Origin: an archaeon
GTDB lineage: Archaea > Nanobdellota > Nanobdellia > Woesearchaeales > ARS49
Direction of reading: 5' to 3'
Length of the DNA: 14,352 nt
NCBI GenBank assembly: GCA_016213425.1
Contig: JACRAI010000132.1
Coordinates: 1 to 14,352, forward strand
The notes under the pieces were generated by a model. It saw only the letters and a program-made list of their open reading frames with translations. It was not told the origin of the DNA and ran no database searches. This document shows positions 12,291 to 14,352 of the stretch, piece after piece (the stretch's first letter is position 1; the number at the start of each line of letters is the position of its first letter). Both the position numbers and the translations under genes were made by a program.

Positions 12291-12728
12291 TTTTGAACTT
12301 GATTTTTTATCGATTTTTTGGTTTGAATTTTTTTAAAATTATTTTAGTTTTCTGCTGCTACGAATTTTTTTTTTGTATTTTGCTTTTTTTTTATTATCTA
12401 AAAAGTAAACTGTTATGGTATTTTTGAGAGGTTGATCTTGATAAAGATTATTTACACATTGATTGTTGTACTCGCTAATTTTCTTTGATTGAAGTTGCAT
12501 AATAGATTTTAGCAACAAATCTGTAATTCATATTCTATTTTTTTTGAAGATGTGCTGGTTTTATTTTGTTTTATTGCTTGTTTTTTTATATGATTGTTTT
12601 GTCGTCTAAGATTTTGCATGTTTTTTAAAAGAATTGTTCTTGGTAATTTGTATTTTTTTGTTTTATGGCTCACTTTTTTATTTATTGGATTTAAATTTTG
12701 ATGTTTAAAAATAGAATAATATGTTCTT

Positions 12729-13045
12729 GCATTATGGGAGATTTTTTTCTCTTGTTATGCCATACTAAGTTCTCTCATTTCTCGTAATATATTTTGATGG
12801 TATATTAAAAAATATATTAAAAAGTGAGAGTTCAGAATGGTGGTGTTTTTAGTTAATATTTTGTAGTTTTATGAAAATTTTTAAAAAGTGAATTTTTAGC
12901 GCTTTCAAAATAGTGCCCAAGGATAAAACGATAAAAAGTACGAGTTAAAACCGGTTTGTGGGGGGTTGGTTTATAGTTTGGGTTAATATTTTTGACTAAA
13001 AACATTGATTTAAATTGAGCAGTAAATAAACTTAGGCACTATTGG
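12729..13045. repeat. Right-hand copies of the repeats found at 9431-9616
   Basis: GCATTATGGGAGA (12729-12741) is a direct copy of 9523-9535. AAAAAGTGAGAGTTCA (12819-12834) is the exact 16-base reverse complement of 9431-9446. TAGGCACTATTGG (13033-13045) is the exact reverse complement of 9604-9616. The order A, B on the left and A', B' on the right is not that of terminal inverted repeats of a transposon, so dispersed binding sites are more likely. Confidence 0.65.
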
Positions 13046-13084
13046 TTTTTTTTACTAAAACTTAAAATTTGAGAAAGTGAGTGT

Positions 13085-13702
13085 TTATTCTTTTTTACCG
13101 AAAATGCTTGTTAAAATTGCTGCTGAGAAGTATGATGCTGCGAAAAGTGCGGGTATTCCGATTGCTGGAGTTGCTACTGTAGCCCAATCGCCAGGTAAAT
13201 GTGCCATTTCTAAAGCTTTTTGAGTAACATTGTAGTAATCATGTCCTGGTTTTGCTCCCCAGAAAGAAACACCCATATAATAAAGTGTATTTTTCATGCA
13301 CACTCCACCGACGAGTGTTTTAAGCATTCCTGTGAATGGTTTTGTGTTCCAATCTTTAAGTCCGCTTGAAACAAAAGCCATTCCCATGGTTGTGTAAACA
13401 TATTCTGGCATTGCGCTAGTTAATATTCCTCCAACTTTTCCAAAAGTTGTGTCTGGATGTGAAATTTTTGCGAAACCGTCAACGCCAGGATCTAATTGTT
13501 GTAATTTAACAAATCCGCCTGTTAGCCATTCAAAAGGTTTCATATACCATTGTGTATCTTGATTTAAGAAAATTCCGCTGCAATCTCCGCCAGTTAATTC
13601 TGCAGTTATCCCGTGCATTGATTCATGTATTGGTGTTTGTGCTGCAACTATCGACCATAAACCGCCGTACTTTGCTGCTGTCTTTAGAATTTTTGGTGCC
13701 AT
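13085..13702 (-). CDS. Membrane protein with HESMH zinc-metallopeptidase-like motif
   Basis: A 205-residue protein. TPIHESMHGITAELTGGD at 23-40 carries HExxH (26-30) followed by a GGD, as in membrane zinc peptidases of the M50 type. GHDYYN at 153-158 offers an aspartate as possible third ligand. Hydrophobic segments lie near 13-22, 94-113, 125-150 and 173-200, the last a clear membrane helix (IPALFAASYFSAAILTSIFG). Length is short for M50 but complete: a leaderless promoter is upstream and a basic end, FGKKE, follows. The assignment rests on motifs only. A TTGATAGTAA element in the promoter links it to the left cluster, where a soluble protein has a similar HEVMHG segment. Substrate unknown; the lipoproteins upstream are candidates. 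Confidence 0.65.
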   Translation of the reverse strand: MAPKILKTAAKYGGLWSIVAAQTPIHESMHGITAELTGGDCSGIFLNQDTQWYMKPFEWLTGGFVKLQQLDPGVDGFAKISHPDTTFGKVGGILTSAMPEYVYTTMGMAFVSSGLKDWNTKPFTGMLKTLVGGVCMKNTLYYMGVSFWGAKPGHDYYNVTQKALEMAHLPGDWATVATPAIGIPALFAASYFSAAILTSIFGKKE

Positions 13703-13736
13703 TTTTGATAGTAAAATAGCAATCTATATTTAAACC
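13703..13736 (-). promoter_or_regulatory. Promoter of the HESMH gene with TTACTATCAA element
   Basis: The TATA box GTTTAAATATAG (minus strand, about 13725-13736) is about 28 bases from the ATG at 13702, so the mRNA is leaderless. TTACTATCAA on the minus strand (plus TTGATAGTAA, 13705-13714) lies about 20 bases after the TATA centre, the same position as the related motif in the promoters at 1323, 4051 and 4253. Confidence 0.55.
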
Positions 13737-13769
13737 TTTCTATTTTTTACCATTCTTGAGTGGTCAAAA

Positions 13770-14078
13770 TTAATCTCTATTCCAAGGTTCGTACCATTTG
13801 TAATTTTCAGGGTCTTCTCCATTTTCTAAATAATAGAAATCTGCTTGTAGCCCCCAGTAAAAACCTTCTATTACTCCTTCAGGTATTGATGCAAATGTCT
13901 GTGCTATTATTAATGGTGGAAGTAGTGCTTTTCTAGTTATTGTTTTAGGATGATAATCATAAGTTCTAGAATTCTCAACTGGTTTGCAAACTGCTCCGCT
14001 TATTGTTCCACCAACAGTTCTACATCCAGTTAACAAAACTAGTGCGCATATAGTGCTGGTTATTTTATTCTTCATCAT
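13770..14078 (-). CDS. Small lipoprotein, paralogue of the upstream gene product
   Basis: A 102-residue protein with a signal peptide ending in the lipobox LLTGC (cysteine 19), so it is probably exported and lipid-anchored. The mature part begins CRTVGGTISGAV, and the end carries IPEGVIEGFYWGLQADFYYL then ENGEDPENYKWYEPW. The upstream gene product has the same pattern: C-x-TV-x-GT-x-x-GAV, then IPxGxxxGFxxGxQADxYxLENGxxPxxYxxxxPW. The conserved aromatic and glycine pattern suggests one small folded domain. The start overlaps the end of the upstream gene by 14 bases, so translation is coupled. Archaeal lipoboxes of bacterial type are known in some lineages; the anchoring is inferred. Function unknown. 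Confidence 0.72.
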   Translation of the reverse strand: MMKNKITSTICALVLLTGCRTVGGTISGAVCKPVENSRTYDYHPKTITRKALLPPLIIAQTFASIPEGVIEGFYWGLQADFYYLENGEDPENYKWYEPWNRD

Positions 14079-14352
14079 AATTTGCCATCCACGGTCTCAT
14101 GCTTTCATATTCAGGAGGATATTTTCCATTCTCTAAATCATAAACATCTGCTTGAATTCCATAAAAAAATCCTTTTGTTGAGCCAATTGGTATTTGTGCT
14201 AATAAATAAGCTATTCCAAAAGGTAGATAAATTGCTAAAAGCACTTTGTTTTTTGGCACTTTGTTTTTTGGTGCAATGTTGTCAATAGTTTCATGAGGAT
14301 AACTTACTGCGCCGCCTAGAGTTCCTTTAACTGTGGCGCAACTTGAAGAAAA
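14065..14352 (-). CDS. Small lipoprotein paralogue, 5' end beyond the window
   Basis: The frame is open to the last base of the window and reads FSSSCATVKGTLGGAVSYPH at the edge. SSSC plus the following CATVKGTLGGAV matches the lipobox and mature start of the neighbouring lipoprotein, so the signal peptide is cut off by the window edge and a GTG at 14259 is not the true start. A central hydrophobic stretch (VLLAIYLPFGIAYLLAQIPI) is followed by GFFYGIQADVYDLENGKYPP and MRPW, the shared pattern of the pair. It carries an in-frame five-residue duplication, PKNKVPKNKV, from a 15-base tandem repeat. It overlaps the downstream start by 14 bases. Confidence 0.72.
   Translation of the reverse strand, partial: FSSSCATVKGTLGGAVSYPHETIDNIAPKNKVPKNKVLLAIYLPFGIAYLLAQIPIGSTKGFFYGIQADVYDLENGKYPPEYESMRPWMANYDEE
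14241..14270. repeat. Two perfect tandem copies of a 15-base unit inside the lipoprotein gene
   Basis: GCACTTTGTTTTTTG occurs at 14241-14255 and 14256-14270. The unit is five codons long and keeps the frame, giving PKNKV twice between the lipobox region and the hydrophobic segment. It looks like a recent slippage event. Confidence 0.85.

Larger units (their letters stand above)
11850..13084. other. T-rich noncoding region of about 1.2 kb
   Basis: No convincing gene is seen on either strand. The plus strand is strongly enriched in T over A, with runs of nine or more T around 12365-12395 and 12540-12600. Besides the CCCGACA elements, it contains CTCAC at 12669-12673 followed by T run, GCATTATGGGAGA at 12729-12741, an AT-rich stretch TATATTAAAAAATATATTAA at 12801-12820, GTGAGAGTT at 12824-12832, AATAGTGCCCA at 12909-12919 and TAGGCACTATTGG at 13033-13045. 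The persistent strand bias and repeats shared with 9314-9620 suggest an origin, partition site or unusual noncoding RNA; nothing settles which. Confidence 0.6.

Noticed and set aside
9431..12834. Transposon with terminal inverted repeats around the three HTH genes
   Set aside because: The inverted pairs are in the order A, B ... A', B' rather than A, B ... B', A'. No transposase or integrase and no target duplication are seen.
12950..12985. tRNA or structured RNA suggested by the G-rich patch CCGGTTTGTGGGGGGTTGG
   Set aside because: No cloverleaf stems, no T-loop GTTC pattern and no CCA-end pairing could be made; it is a single G-rich patch.

Overview
The window looks like chromosomal DNA of a small-genome archaeon, probably of the DPANN group (Woesearchaeota or Pacearchaeota type). 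The sequence is AT-rich. Many genes start leaderless, with an archaeal TATA box about 25 to 28 bases before the start codon. There is an archaeal RNA polymerase subunit L gene, an archaeal METTL5-type methyltransferase gene and coiled-coil/winged-helix proteins of a kind I recall from DPANN genomes. The lineage is an inference; no rRNA or tRNA gene was seen that could fix it.

Left part (1-6629). A secreted, cysteine-rich pilin-like protein runs off the left edge. A SAM methyltransferase gene on the minus strand is divergent from a plus-strand set of small unknown genes. That set forms two Shine-Dalgarno-led runs, 1360-3374 and 4324-6629. A VapBC-type toxin-antitoxin pair on the minus strand (3375-4038) lies exactly between them. 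The promoters of both runs and of the antitoxin carry a shared motif, TTAGTAGTAA or a one-base variant, at the expected transcription start. This suggests one regulon, possibly controlled by the ribbon-helix-helix antitoxin. Proteins of the runs share short modular C-terminal tails: a PQTxYQP linker plus RHNPEITxEDR in two of them, and TxxDFxxLxD followed by NPED in two others. One contains both an HEVMH motif and an orphan Walker A motif. I recognise no known function for this cluster; it is the best candidate for an undescribed system.

Middle part (6636-9313). The minus strand carries, in transcription order, a METTL5-like methyltransferase, a membrane-anchored coiled-coil protein, RNA polymerase subunit L, a conserved unknown protein and a RelBE-type toxin-antitoxin pair. 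This is ordinary chromosome with an accessory tail.

Right-centre (9314-13084). Three DNA-binding proteins with winged-helix or HTH domains sit in a large, mostly noncoding, strongly T-rich area. It has at least four repeat families: GTGAGAG units behind TATA-like boxes; a dense array of TTGTCCCA-like sites with TATCGTCGATA palindromes; CCCGACA elements; and a TTAGGCACTA motif. It could be a replication or partition region, or a multi-operator regulatory hub. No replication initiator gene is visible.

Right end (13085-14352). A membrane protein with an HESMH zinc-protease-like motif is followed, further upstream on the minus strand, by two overlapping paralogous lipoprotein genes. The second of these runs off the right edge. 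The HESMH segment resembles the HEVMH segment in the left cluster, and its promoter carries another variant of the TTAGTAGTAA motif, so the two ends of the window may belong to one system.
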